Assembly (NCBI RefSeq): GCF_900496995.4
Contig: NC_044004.1
Coordinates: 6,262,001-6,326,000 of the forward strand
Reading direction: 5' to 3'
DNA: 64,000 bases
Source: Aquila chrysaetos chrysaetos
Lineage: Eukaryota > Chordata > Aves > Accipitriformes > Accipitridae
A program made the translations under genes and the position numbers. Numbering within the stretch: the first letter of the stretch is position 1; every line of letters starts with the position of its first letter. The notes under the pieces were generated by a model. The model ran no database searches and was not told where the DNA came from. It worked only from the letters and a program-made list of their open reading frames with translations. Shown piece by piece: positions 11,501 to 22,776 of this stretch.

Positions 11501-14500
11501 GGCATTTTGATGTTTTCTTGCTTTAGCCAATTTCTTACTCACTCTAAAACTTCTTTTTTTTTTTTTTTTTTCACTTACTATAAAAGCTTATCTCCAGTTC
11601 TTATGAAAATTTTCCATGTGGCACAATACACGATACTCTACCAAAACTACAGACAGGGTGGTATATTCCCTTTCTCTTGAAACTCGGTTGTTTTCCTCCA
11701 GGAAAAAATGGATTTTTAACTCTCAGCTTCATCAGGAATGATGCATCTTTAGTAGTTGCATGCTGGAAAGGGGTGGAAAATTCAACTGTCTCTGCACCTT
11801 TAAAATTTGTTCTACAGTTTTGCATACTGTTGAGATCAAACTGGTGGGATAATTTTTTCATTTGCTCTTAAATACAGTTAGTAACTTGTTATTCTCATGT
11901 CAAAATGTAAATTAGTCTGACAGGGGTTTTACAAGAAATCTTCACAGGTTCATCTGTGATTTTGTGTGCTCATTGTATTACAGTTCTGGGATGGAGATTA
12001 CCTGCTTACTCTGATTTAAGTGTGTTAAGTTATTATTCTTCCATCTTCAGGTGATGCAGTCTCTTCCCATAAACTCACTAACCTGTCCGTGGCCAGCCAT
12101 CTCCTCTTCATTGAAAACTGAGTCAGAGCATTAATTTCATTTTAAAAAGAAAATTATCTTACATTTCTACCCTATCTTCATTGTATGGTGATCCTGCTGC
12201 TTTTCCCCCTGTTCTATTCTTATTCATATGACTGAAAAACCTTTTGGTGCAGCTTGTAATATTCTTTGTGTAGTCTAACTTGAATTGCTCATTTTTCCTG
12301 ACTTTTTTTTTGATTTCTTGCCTATCTTTCTTTGCTAGCTCTTCCTTTTGACCTTTTTTCATTCCTTGTATATTCTCAAACTATTTCTAATATCTTTTTG
12401 GAAGTGTTTGCTAGGAAGAAGTGCAGGGCTTGACAAGTTTTTTCCCCTTGCTTGAAATATAAAATCCTGATAGCTTTAACACCTTGGACTTGAAGAACTT
12501 CCAGGCCTCTTCCACATTCAAATTCCTGGTCTCCTCAGTTATGAGTTTTTAGGCTAAATTTCGTAGCTTATCAAAATTCTCACTTCTTAAATAAAATCTG
12601 TTACAATTGTTTGCAATTTATCTTTAATTTAAACTGAATTACATTGTGATTGCTTAACCTGCAGTATTTTCTCAGACTCTCTCATCCACAGAGATGATGA
12701 CTACTTTCCAAAATACAAACCCTTGCCTCTGTGTGGTGAACTCCTAATGAGTTACTTACAACAGTAAGTGGGTGTTGCCCGCAAGGAGCGGCTGCAGTGG
12801 ACATGTTTATTTGGGTTATTTTTTGCCATAATGACATAAAAAAGCATGAGCCCAAGAAATTTTACAAAGCTTCAGTGTGCAAAACCTTAGTAGGGTTCTC
12901 TCTATCTAATTACAAAATACAAACTGCTAGTTCTGTCGTTGTCCTTCAGCATAAATAACTTTCTCCAAGAGGAAGGACTTTTTCGTGGGAAGGGAATTAA
13001 ACTAGTATTAAAAAATCCACCAGTACAAACAGCCAGATGACAGTAAAACAGACTGGTGACTGTATTTGCAAAAAATCTCCTTCTCTTGTCACTTAAAGTG
13101 AATATTGTAGTATCAGACAGAAGAAACAGTTGAGCAGGATTGGCCTTCCTGCACATAACATTAGCATACTCTCAACAACTGTACTAGGCTTTTTTAGAAC
13201 ATGCATACAGAATTTTGGAAGAAACCCAGCTCTGAGTAGTTGTACCAAAGATTTATCAGTTATCAACATTTTACTTTTATGCTTACTAATAAAACGTAAT
13301 GGTTCCTTACTATGTTGGATGCATTTATCGTGCTGTAGTAGCTCTGAGGATATACTGGCGTTAAGGTGTCTTTAGGAATGTGGTGTCTTTTAGCTGAAGT
13401 ACATGAAAGGAAGACGTTTAAAGTATCCAAAGTAATTGCTTCAGTTACATTGGGTGATGAAAAGAAGCCTCAATAATACAGCAGATTTCCCCAGCTGGTT
13501 GTCTTGATGCTTGAAGGTTACGTTTAGCTAATCAAAAAGGCTTTTCTATGTGATGTGCGTGTTTTGAGAATAACTTGAAGGATTCTTATCTAGATGTTCA
13601 CCTCTGGTTTTATTTAAACATTTTGGGCTCAGTGGAATGGGAGCGTAATCTGTAACTTTAGTTTAATGTTGTTTCCCTATGTAGAATGTTCTGCTTAGTG
13701 AATTCTCTTATTTTAAGTTTCTGAGAGGATGCTGCTTACTGCAAAGCAGATAATATTTTCTGAGTCTCAAAGGCCAGACATGCTTTCCAGGTCTGTGTCT
13801 CAGCCTGTACATAGAGAACTGTTAAATCATGGTGATGACTGAACTTCCAGAGGAAAGCTGACATTTGAGGTTATTAAGTCAGAAAATGATTGGGAGAAGT
13901 TTAATGGCAGGTAAACAAATACCTAACAAATGGAAGTTTCAAAACTTAATTTAAAAATATATTTTAAGTGGTTGCCAGTAAGCCTGCAGAACCATGTGAG
14001 GCATTTCTAAAATAGAAACTGAGACGGCTCATGGAGTAATGCATGATCAGTCATGTCATTCAAAATTACCTGTCAACTGGTAGGCAGGTTTTTCTTTTTC
14101 TTTTTTTTTTTTTCCCCTTCCCTGTGCAGTTATAAGTCAGAGGATGAGTGCTTATTCTTTGTCATTTGTGTCTGCAGAAGCTTACATCTAGGTGACCTGA
14201 AGTACTACTTTAATATACTAGGTTAGAACAAATTAGTCCTTGGGATAGATCACAGTGAATTATCATCCTGAAATGGCAGATGGGACATTGGAGTTGGTGG
14301 AACAGTCACGTAAAGTTACAGAGTGAGTCACTGGCAAAGCTGGAAGGAGTCAAGTTTTTTAGGTATTATCTGGGAGTTTAATCACTAGTTTCCACTGCTT
14401 AGAAATGGTTGTTGGCAGTCTAGTCTGGTACCAGGTACATGTATTCCAACTCATTTTAGTTGCTCTGAGACAACATTTCTTTGGCATGTTGTAACTTTTC

Positions 14501-17500
14501 ATGGAGAATTGTAATAAAATAATGGTCTTTTTTACTGCGAAGAAGAAGAACCTGCTGCACCCTCTTCCTTTCTCCCCTACTATGAACTAGTTAATGATAG
14601 TTTTGTTATTTTCCAAAGGTTTTTGTTAACTACCACTGATTTTAGTATCTTAACGGGTACTTAAAATGATGATGCACTTCTGTCTTTCTGCAGAAACTGT
14701 ATTTCTGTCTTAGAGCTTCACTCTCCAAAGTCATTTATTGTGATTACTGGTTGTATATACCTACTCTATATTCCAAGAGAAGGGGAAAGCACTATCAAGG
14801 GTGACTAGATCTCTGTTTTCATGAAGCTCGCTCTTTATTTCAGGAAGGAAACTTACTGTGATACTAAATTATTATTTCATTTTGGCAATAGGTCATAGCA
14901 AACGACAGAAGCCCACTGGTGGGTAAAGTCCACTGGGAGAAAATGGTGAAGAAAGTGTCAAGATTCGGCATACGTGCTGGCACTTTTAACTGTTCCAGTG
15001 ACCCCAGGTATATTCTTAAAGGATTATCTAAATCCCAAGAATACCTTAAGGCTCAACTGTGTACTCGCGGCAGGGCTTGCTCTGTTGTGAAAGTAGCTGT
15101 GACAGAAGGTGGCTTTATTCATGTTTTTATCTCTATTAAAGTCTGTTCAGAATTCTCCATTACATTATTTATCAGCGTCCTAAACACAGATCGGCAGCTT
15201 CCTAAAGCATCGTGTGGGACATACATGATTAGACTATGTAGAGCGTAATACAGCAATGGAAGGGAATGAATAGAAGAGTTTGGCCTTATATTCCAGGCAT
15301 TCGGGGACAAGAACTGTGCTTGCTTAGGACAAAGCCAAATATATATAGCCCACGTAAGAGAACTGTATCAGTTGTAGAGTTGTTATATTGCCACCTGGAA
15401 AGGAGAAACACAGGTTAGCATGAACCTTGCAAACAGTGCCTGCTTGTTAGGATTACTGACAAATCCTGTTCCCTGACAAATATGTGTGTGTTTATATATA
15501 AACTTGCACACACCCTTTGACAACATACAGTGTGCTATGCAAGATTCACTGTTGTTTGCCTATGATTGCGAACAAGGAAGAAGAGCAGAGCCAAAGAAGC
15601 TATCAATAATTCTGTGCTGCTGTAAAAAGAATGTTTTTTGAACATTTTGTTGGAAGCATTTGCTTCACGTGATGGGAAGCTTTGTCTATAATTCCAGTGG
15701 CATGTATGGATATGCACATGTCTTACACAGCTTAAGTCCTAAATGTTTACAGGAATCTCAAAGTTAATCATAAGAGAAAATTCTTAGACTTTGCAGTGCT
15801 TATGCAAAATAATCTCTTACAATTAAAACACTGCTATTTGAACATCTTAAAAATTTGGCAGTGTTTCTCTTTGCATAGCTCCTAACTAGTCTTAATGGTA
15901 CGATCAAATACTATGTTTTAAATGAATTAATTTTTTTTCCTAATACAAGAAATGTTTTGTTGAGTAAACCCTTGTGAATAGTTTTCATCAGGTTGCAGCT
16001 GAAATTCGGAAGAACACTACATGCAACAGTAGTCAGGGTACCTTTATTAATAGCGTAATATCTTACGGCTCCTTCTAAAAATGTTACATTCAGATTCCTG
16101 AGATGGGGAGTTGTAATTGTCTAAATATATGTTGATAGACCAAAACCAGAGAGGATGTAGGTAAGATGGCTAGTGAATGAGGCTGATGGCCCCTATTTCA
16201 ATGCGCAGGGTTCTCGGAGACAGTTTGCATGCCTGTTGGCTGCGTAATGTTTTGATCGTTGAAACTTGCCAGACATTTCCCAAAAGGAGGACTAGATAAA
16301 TGGGGTGGTGTAGTGATGCTGGTAGGAAAGACACATGAGAGAAGGGATCTTCTGAGTCATGAGACTCATCTCATGGTTACGGGGGTCTGGACCATGACTC
16401 AGGGTTCAGCCTTGAAGAGCTTCTTCATTTAGGTATGGGTTTGGAGTTCATCCCATCACAGCACTCTGCCTGCCCTAGCAGTGGGGGTATTCTTTTAGCC
16501 CACATCACCTGGCAGCATGTGTCTGCTTTGTCCTCTGCTGGTTTTGTGGCGGGCTCTGTCGCCACACCTCTTAGCCTGTCTGCATCCTTCCAAAATGGCC
16601 CCAGTAGGAAGTGGACACTCGTCAGCTTCATTAAAGCAACTGCAAACAGAGCAATGTCTTGTTAACTTCACCCCACTGCTGCTTGGCAAAACTGGGATGG
16701 AAGGAAACACTGGGAAAGTTACCTGCAGGCTTGGGAAAGCTGTGGGACACTGAGTTATGCTGTAGTGGTTATCTTCTCGGCTGGAAGGCCAAGGAGAAAT
16801 AGCTTCTAATACTAAAGCTTTATAGTGAAGAGTCACCTTGCCTGTTTTTCAAATCCAGTTACAAAGCATGCATGACTATGGCTTTGTTTACTATAATGAC
16901 CCATGAAAATTAACACTATTCCTCTTCCTGTTTTATGAATACGTATCTCTCTACCACATTTCTGTAAGATCGATAACAAATGTATTGTAAGAATAAATAC
17001 ACTTTGCCAGAGAGTATTGGGTGCCTGTATTTCCTACTATTACATGTAAATATTCCCAGGTGCTCAGCATGTCTCATTTTGGGGCTCATAACAGAAATTA
17101 AAGGACTGGAGCTCCAGGTGTATGAAACTCTGTGAGCTAACTTGCCATTTTCTTGTAGGTACTGCAGGAGGAGGGGTTGGCTGAAATCCACCCTCATTAT
17201 GTCAGTTCCACAAACCAGTACCTCCAAGGGAAAAGTAATGCTTAAGGAGTACAGTGGGCGCAAAATCGAAGTGGAGCACATTTTCAAGTGGATCACAGCC
17301 CATGCTGCTTCTCGGATCAAAACCATCTACAACTCTGAACATTTAAAAGAAGAATGGAACAAAAGTGACCAGTACCGTGTGAAAATATACCTATTTGCCA
17401 ACCTCGACCAGCCTCCAGCTTTCTTCTCTGCACTAAGCGTAAAGTTTACTGGAAGAGTAGAGTTTATTTTTGTGAACGTGGAAAACTGGGACAATAGAAG

Positions 17501-18737
17501 TTACATGGCAGAAATTGGTATCTACAAGACACCATCGTACATACTTAGGACTCCTGAGGGGATTTACAGGTATGGAAATAACACTGGTGAATTTATATCA
17601 CTACGTGCCATGGATTCCTTTTTGCGCTCTTTACAACCAGAAGTTAATGATTTATTTGTTTTAAGCTTAGTTTTGGTTAATCTGATGGCTTGGATGGACC
17701 TGTTTATTACACAAGGCGCTACTATAAAGCGTTTTGTGGTTCTTATAAGCACTTTAGGGACGTATAATTCATTACTAATTATTTCCTGGCTACCCGTGTT
17801 AGGGTTTTTGCAACTACCCTACTTAGACAGCTTTTATGAGTATAGCCTAAAACTTTTCAGGTACTCTAACACAACTACTTTGGCTTCTTGGGTAAGAGCT
17901 GATTGGATGTTCTACTCTTCGCATCCAGCCCTCTTCCTCAGCACGTACCTCGGTCATGGTTTACTAATCGATTACTTTGAGAAGAAAAGAAGACGCAATA
18001 ATAACACCGATGAAGTAAATGCTAATAATCTGGAGTGGCTGTCAAGCCTGTGGGACTGGTATACCAGCTACTTGTTTCATCCTATTGCTTCTTTTCAACA
18101 CTTTCCTTTTGACTCAGATTGGGATGAAGACCCGGATTTGTTCTTAGAGCGGTTGGCTTTCCCCGATCTCTGGCTTCACCCTCTGATACCAACCGATTAT
18201 ATAAAAAACTTACCGATGTGGAGGTTTAAATGCCTTGGCGTCCATTCTGATGAGGAAATGCTGGAAACCTTTCAAGACAGCGAAAGTGACTCTGACAGTG
18301 AAAACAAAGAGGTCTTCAGTAGTGAAAAAGAAGGCTCGGAGGACGATGAGCTAAACATGTTTCATAGGCGCAGTGAAGGAGAGCCTCGGTGCGGTGTTGA
18401 GACCTGTTCGTGTGCCAATAAATATTGTCATCACGAGCCATACGAACGGAAGGCGAGATCATACGGCTCGTACAGCACCGCAGGTGACATAGAGCCAGAT
18501 TGGTCAGCCTGGCCCTCTGAGATGTTGCACTGTACAGAATGTGTTGTGTGTCTAGAAAATTTTGCAAACGATTGTCTGCTCATGGGCTTGCCGTGTGGCC
18601 ACGTGTTCCACCAGAATTGCATCGTGATGTGGCTGGCTGGCGGGCGACACTGCTGCCCTGTCTGCAGGTGGGCTTCGTACAAAAAAAAGCAGCCATACAC
18701 ACATCCGCAGCCTTTGTCGAATGATACCCCATCTTAG
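2372..18737 (+). CDS. RNF103: RNF103, membrane-anchored RING-H2 E3 ubiquitin ligase (4 coding exons, complete)
   Basis: The joined exons 2372-2597, 4785-4924, 14892-15007 and 17159-18737 give 2061 nt, or 686 aa plus stop. The human protein is 685 aa. Every junction is GT-AG and frame is kept (phases 1, 0, 2). The protein has a hydrophobic N-terminus (about residues 4-22), a long lumenal-type region, hydrophobic segments near residues 326-345, 353-380 and 412-430, an acidic serine-rich stretch, and a C-terminal RING-H2 finger. Predicted zinc ligands are C622, C625, C640, H642, H645, C648, C660 and C663. In mammals RNF103 (Kf-1) is an ER-resident E3 ligase linked to ER-associated degradation. 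The start ATG has A at -3, and the next residues match the known N-terminus. Identity is near certain; the cellular role is carried over from the mammalian family. Confidence 0.97.
2598..4784 (+). other. RNF103 intron 1
   Basis: The first 500 bases are CpG-island sequence. The rest becomes AT-rich, with T runs near 3970. No repeat family is recognised. Confidence 0.8.
2619..2632 (+). repeat. 14-C homopolymer just inside RNF103 intron 1
   Basis: The C run begins 22 bases past the exon 1 donor. It is intronic, so its length does not affect the protein. Confidence 0.7.
4785..4924 (+). CDS. RNF103: RNF103 coding exon 2
   Basis: The acceptor is a T-rich tract followed by TCAG, and the donor is GTATAG. 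The exon is 140 nt and reads DLMEGELYSALKEEEASES and then an MHFYELVEDTKDGIWLVQ segment. It ends in phase 0, which matters for possible read-through into CHMP3 exon 2. Confidence 0.95.
4925..14891 (+). other. RNF103 intron 2 (10 kb)
   Basis: The largest intron in RNF103. Apart from the L3/CR1-like remnant (11080-12790), poly(T) at 11551-11570 and a T-rich tract near 14095-14116, I see nothing I can name. No exon-like open frame with splice sites is present. Confidence 0.8.
11080..12790 (-). mobile_element. ancient L3/CR1-like LINE remnant in RNF103 intron 2
   Basis: Read on the plus strand this is the reverse complement of an L3/CR1-clade LINE. Landmarks appear in family order: ACTGAATTCAATTTC, CCCAATTTTATGTCATCTAC, TTTAGCCAATTTCTTACTC, ATGTGGCACAATACACGATA, GAGATCAAACTGGTGGGATA, and TAAACTGAATTACATTGTGA near 12630. 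Divergence is high and indels many, so it is an old insertion antisense to RNF103. The edges are approximate. Confidence 0.6.
14892..15007 (+). CDS. RNF103: RNF103 coding exon 3
   Basis: The exon is 116 nt between acceptor AATAG and donor GTATAT. It encodes VIANDRSPLVGKVHWEKMV and then a GTFNCSSDPR segment, and ends in phase 2. The intron after it is about 2.15 kb. Confidence 0.95.
15008..17158 (+). other. RNF103 intron 3
   Basis: About 2.15 kb of unremarkable sequence. A TG/TA patch lies at 15484-15500. No repeat family is recognised. Confidence 0.8.
17159..18737 (+). CDS. RNF103: RNF103 coding exon 4 (most of the protein, RING finger, stop)
   Basis: This single 1579-nt exon completes an arginine codon and then reads YCRRRGW and the rest of the protein (residues 162-686). 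It carries the hydrophobic segments and an acidic tract near EMLETFQDSESDSDSEN. The RING-H2 finger has pattern C-x2-C-x14-C-x-H-x2-H-x2-C-x11-C-x2-C, at about 18543-18668. The stop is TAG at 18735-18737. Putting three quarters of the protein in the terminal exon matches mammalian RNF103. Confidence 0.97.
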
Positions 18738-19310
18738 CTGTGTGCTGATGTCCTTTGTAAGCTTTCAGGATATTACTGCTTGCCTTTTAAATGTTAGTCA
18801 CTTAAAAGATTATGTGGTTTGAAGTTTTAGTTTAAATGTTAGTGCAGTGAACTAAAATATACATGATGCTAACGTTAACGACAGAATCATTTGGTTGCCT
18901 TGTATGTTGAACTGAACGCATACTTATCGTAAAATAACTTTTTCTTTTCAACATCTGGAAACTTGATGCTGTTTTTGTAAGCACAAAAATCAAGCCTACA
19001 ACAGAAGCGTATTCCAGCAAACGTTTACAAGTTAGGATGTGGGTGAAATTGAAATTCTAATTGGAGACAGTTGCTTAATTTAAGTGTTTCTTATTTTAGA
19101 GTCTGTTCAGCACATCTTTGTTGAATATTGTATGTTGTAAGACAGTACCATTTAAAAAGAAATCAGTGAAATAAATTATTTTAAAAGGAGATTTGTAATG
19201 TTAATTGTTTTGATAAATATTTTGTGTGTATGGTTACAGATGTCTTGCTGGTCTGATTTATCTGTGAAGACAATAAAAATATAACACGACTTTTGTGACT
19301 AATAAATTAT
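18738..19310 (+). other. RNF103: RNF103 3' UTR with candidate poly(A) signals
   Basis: The region is AT-rich, with an AATAAA near 19171, AATAAA at 19272-19277 and a further one at 19301-19306. The pair near 19272-19306 is the likely main end. A longer mammalian-type UTR cannot be excluded. Confidence 0.55.
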
Positions 19311-22230
19311 CTCTTAGTGATGCAGGAATTCATTGCTCCAGTGTTAGCCACTGGCCAAGCAGAAGGCAATGGTGTTTCACTGGGAACTACTTCCTTTGTA
19401 AGTCCTCTGCATTGAGGTGCTTCTCTGCTTGACCAGTGGTTTTCCAGTTGATTACAAACTGCTTTATGAAATGGAGACCCCCTTCTACCAGCTGTGTCTC
19501 CAGCACCCTCATCTGCCAACATCTAGGAAGACTTTAGGGTAGTCCCTCTACAGCCTCAAAGTAAACCGTCGTGAAGTAGCAGAACATTGTCATGCAGTGA
19601 CAAAAGTGGCTTGCAAAGGTAAAAATTGTCAGATTCCAACTGCTGCTATTTTGAAGTGATTTCTGATTTCTTGTAGAAAAGTGATAGTGGTTGGATGCCA
19701 TGAAAAATGGTGTCTGTTGTTTTCTTTATATTTCAATATGAAACCGTGGTTTTGGTTGTACCTTTCAGAAATCATCTGGCTGAAAATCCAAAGGAAATGT
19801 TGGTTGGAAAGAAAAAAAGGGGGAAAAAAAAAAAGGGAACGAGATGATGTAAGTAGAAGAAAAGGCTAAACTAGAAAGGTGTTTTCTGTTGTTTTATGTG
19901 CCACAGTAGAAGCAACAGTCTCATTTTCTTTCTTTCCTAGTTCTTGCCCATGTGGTATAAAAGGAGGATAATTAAATGAAGGTGATAATAGGAAATGTAA
20001 ACACAAGTCCCTCTTGCAGTTGCGATCCATCTCTCTTTCTGGGCCTTTATATAGAGTTGGGAGGCTGGCACTCACAAAGCTGTCTGGCATTGTTTTATCT
20101 GTCCAGGGTACCTGGACACTGTTTTTTTTAAATAACAAATGTTTCATGCCTCCAGTCCCCAGGCGTCCTCCCAAGAGGATATTCTTGTAATTTTCAGAAG
20201 AGCTGTTTTTAATTGTGAGTACTTTTTCCTTGCTCATTTCCTTTTTCCTATTGCAGTACTGAAGCAGGGAGATAGAAGGGGCATAATATCATCAACTCTC
20301 CTGTGGTCCAGAAAGTAATTTCTGTTCCAGTTGAGGCCTCTCAGTACATGCCCTTTACCTGTCATTACAGTCGCCACAGAGCAGTGGAGAGGCATAACAA
20401 GGGCAAAGCATTTCTGCTTCCAGTTTGTGCAGCAGTGTGACGCTTAGCCTGTGTGCTTATCGTAAGTAGCATGTTGTTTCAGGACTGTCTGGAAACCTGC
20501 ACTGAACTGGGGCCTTGCCATCTCCAGAGGGGAAATGGAGGAGAACTTTTGTGAATATAAATAAGGCTGTAGTTGATGCACTGAAGTAAACGGGCGATGC
20601 ACTGTATCACAGTCCACCGTGGCCTTTTGCTGGTACTTCGGCATTCTGCCAAACTCATCGAGCAGTAAGTTCTAGCAGCACTGCGTCCTTGGAGCACTGT
20701 GTGCTCCTGGAGAGCTGCTCTGCTGCTGAAAGCTGACCTCGTACAAAGCCTGAGCAGCTCCGCTCCTGTGCACAGGTTCAGCCTTATTTGCAAACCATTG
20801 TGCAGACCTGTTTCAGCTGAAGACTTCCTTTAATGACCTCGGTTGCTCTACTAGTCCAATTCTTCTGATAAATGACACAAACTGCTGTTTAATTAGCGGG
20901 AGAGCCACAGAGGGTACATCCGTATGAGCAGATAATTATGACCAGTAGATAGCTGTGACTGAAGGTTCGGTCCCTTCCTGTCCGTTAGCCTGGGTTATAT
21001 AAATTGTTGTGATCTAGTTCCTGGCGATCCATCTGTTTCAAAATCTACAGCAGCTGGTGTAGTGTATTGGTAGTCCCAGCAGGAAAGAAAAAGCAGTTGG
21101 ATGTATTTATTTTATGAAATGGTTGTGTCAGTAGCAGCAGAAGCATCCAAGTAGGATTGTTTTCTATGGAGTGCAGAATCTCAGACAGCCCTTACCCAAC
21201 GCGTTGACAGTTCAAAATCCAGAGAACAGAGCAAAGACTGTGCCTATATCAAGGTCAGCAGTTTTGCTGCTCGCTTGTTTTGCCTTGCTGGGCTGGGTTG
21301 TGCTAGTATTTGTAAAGTGTCTTAACTGAGATGCTAAACATTCTTGACGTAGTGTTTTATTCTCTGACACCTCGTGCCTGAAAGCTGGTGACCAACTGTA
21401 AACAAAATGTCAAACGATTGATGTGAGGTTACTTATTTCAGTAGGTTTAATGAAGGTGATGGGTGTTTTGTGCTGCTATTAGGAAAGGGTGGATTTAGAT
21501 CATGTCTGAAGGTCTTTGCCAGTCTCAGTTTCAGCAATTACTGTTTTGTTACACTCGCTTTCCCACTGCTGGTACCCAGTCCAAAATGAAAGCTCTTCTT
21601 TCCAAAGTGTGTTTAGATCTGTCTTTGTTCTGCGTTAGGTTTTGGAAGGAAAAAAGACAGAGGTGAACTGTACATTTTTGTAACTGTTATTAAAATGTCT
21701 TTCTCTGGGAATTAAATAACAAGGGTAAGTATAATTGTAAGGTATTAGAGTGAGATTAAGCTAATAGCACCTTTTTCTTCCTAAGCTTTTGCACTCTTTC
21801 TGTGCATCAGTGATTATTTCTAGTCCTGTGTCTCAGCTTGTGCATTGGGGCGTAAGGAGATGGACTGACCCGCTGGCGCTTGCCCCGCAGCACCTAGCAG
21901 GGTGGCTCCAAGCTGTCCATTAATTTTGGCCAGGTTACCCGCCCTTCGCTGGGGAAAGGACGGCAGGGGGTGGAGATGAGCCAGGCCTCACTGGTGGGGC
22001 ATCTCTGAAAGAACCCTGGCAGCTGAAGACGAGGCAGGCAACGTCTTCCGTGCCGCTTCTCTTTCTCTTCAGGTCTCCTCTGGGTCTTCCCTGGGCAGCA
22101 GGGGAAAGATACGAAGTGTAGCTGGTGTCACCCCTTGCACGACTAGATTCTATAAATACTGTGCTTTCCTGCAGCCTGTGTGACAGAGCGAGGACAGGTG
22201 GTGACCTAACCTCCTCCGGCACCTGCTTTT
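19311..22230. other. RNF103-CHMP3 intergenic spacer
   Basis: No gene is supported. The sequence is mostly AT-rich with a purine tract near 19808-19865, and turns GC-rich from about 21840 towards the CHMP3 island. It is the interval that a read-through transcript would cross. Confidence 0.7.
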
Positions 22231-22632
22231 ATCGCTCTCAACTGCACCGGCCCACCATAAACTCCTGCCGGTCGCCTTTGCCGTGCCACCGTCCTACGGT
22301 CGGAGAATGGACCCGGGCAGTGTAAGGGCCGCGGCCGAACCCTGTCACGGCCTCCGCACACCCTTTTCCACACGGCGCGGGCGTGAGCTGCTCCTTCGGG
22401 CCGTGTGAAGCGGCGTGGGGCCGTGTGAAGCGTGGCTGTGGCCGACGACCGTTGGGACCCCGCCCAGGGGCGGGGCGAGGGGGCGGGGCGCGACCGCTTA
22501 GGCATCCCCAGCCCCTCCCGCACCGGCGGCGCATGAGCGGTGCGGGAGGCGGCGTGCGCATGCGTGATAAGGGGGAGGAGTCGGGAGTGGCCGGCGCCGC
22601 ATGCGCAGTGGGGATCGCCGGCCCCTGACGGC

Positions 22633-22692
22633 GGGAGGGAACGGGAAGGGGAACCGGAACCGGAACGGGAACGGGAAGGGGAACCGGAACAG
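22633..22692 (+). repeat. GGAAC/GGGAA minisatellite in CHMP3 5' UTR
   Basis: About ten tandem hexamer-like units alternate among GGAACG, GGAAGG and GGAACC in the 100 bases before the CHMP3 start codon. Several contain CCGGAA, the ETS-family core. Copy number is likely to vary between individuals. It lies so close to the ATG that part or all is probably transcribed. Confidence 0.7.
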
Positions 22693-22731
22693 GAGCCCGG
22701 CGGGGCCGGGCGGTGCGGGGCGGCTGCCGCC

Positions 22732-22776
22732 ATGGGCCTCTTCGGGAAGACCCCTGAGAAGCCGCCCAAGGAGCTG
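22732..22776 (+). CDS. CHMP3: CHMP3 coding exon 1
   Basis: This 45-nt exon encodes MGLFGKTPEKPPKEL and ends in phase 0 at donor GTGAGA. Residue 8 is Pro, where the recalled human protein has Gln. It lies inside the CpG island. Confidence 0.95.

Noticed and set aside
14660-14700. Possible box C/D snoRNA (TGATGATG in RNF103 intron 2)
   Set aside because: No CTGA box D at a suitable distance and no terminal stem by eye.
14919-15248. 109-codon frame that starts in RNF103 exon 3 and runs past the donor
   Set aside because: It is exon 3 plus intron sequence; the GTATAT donor at 15008 joins cleanly to 17159.
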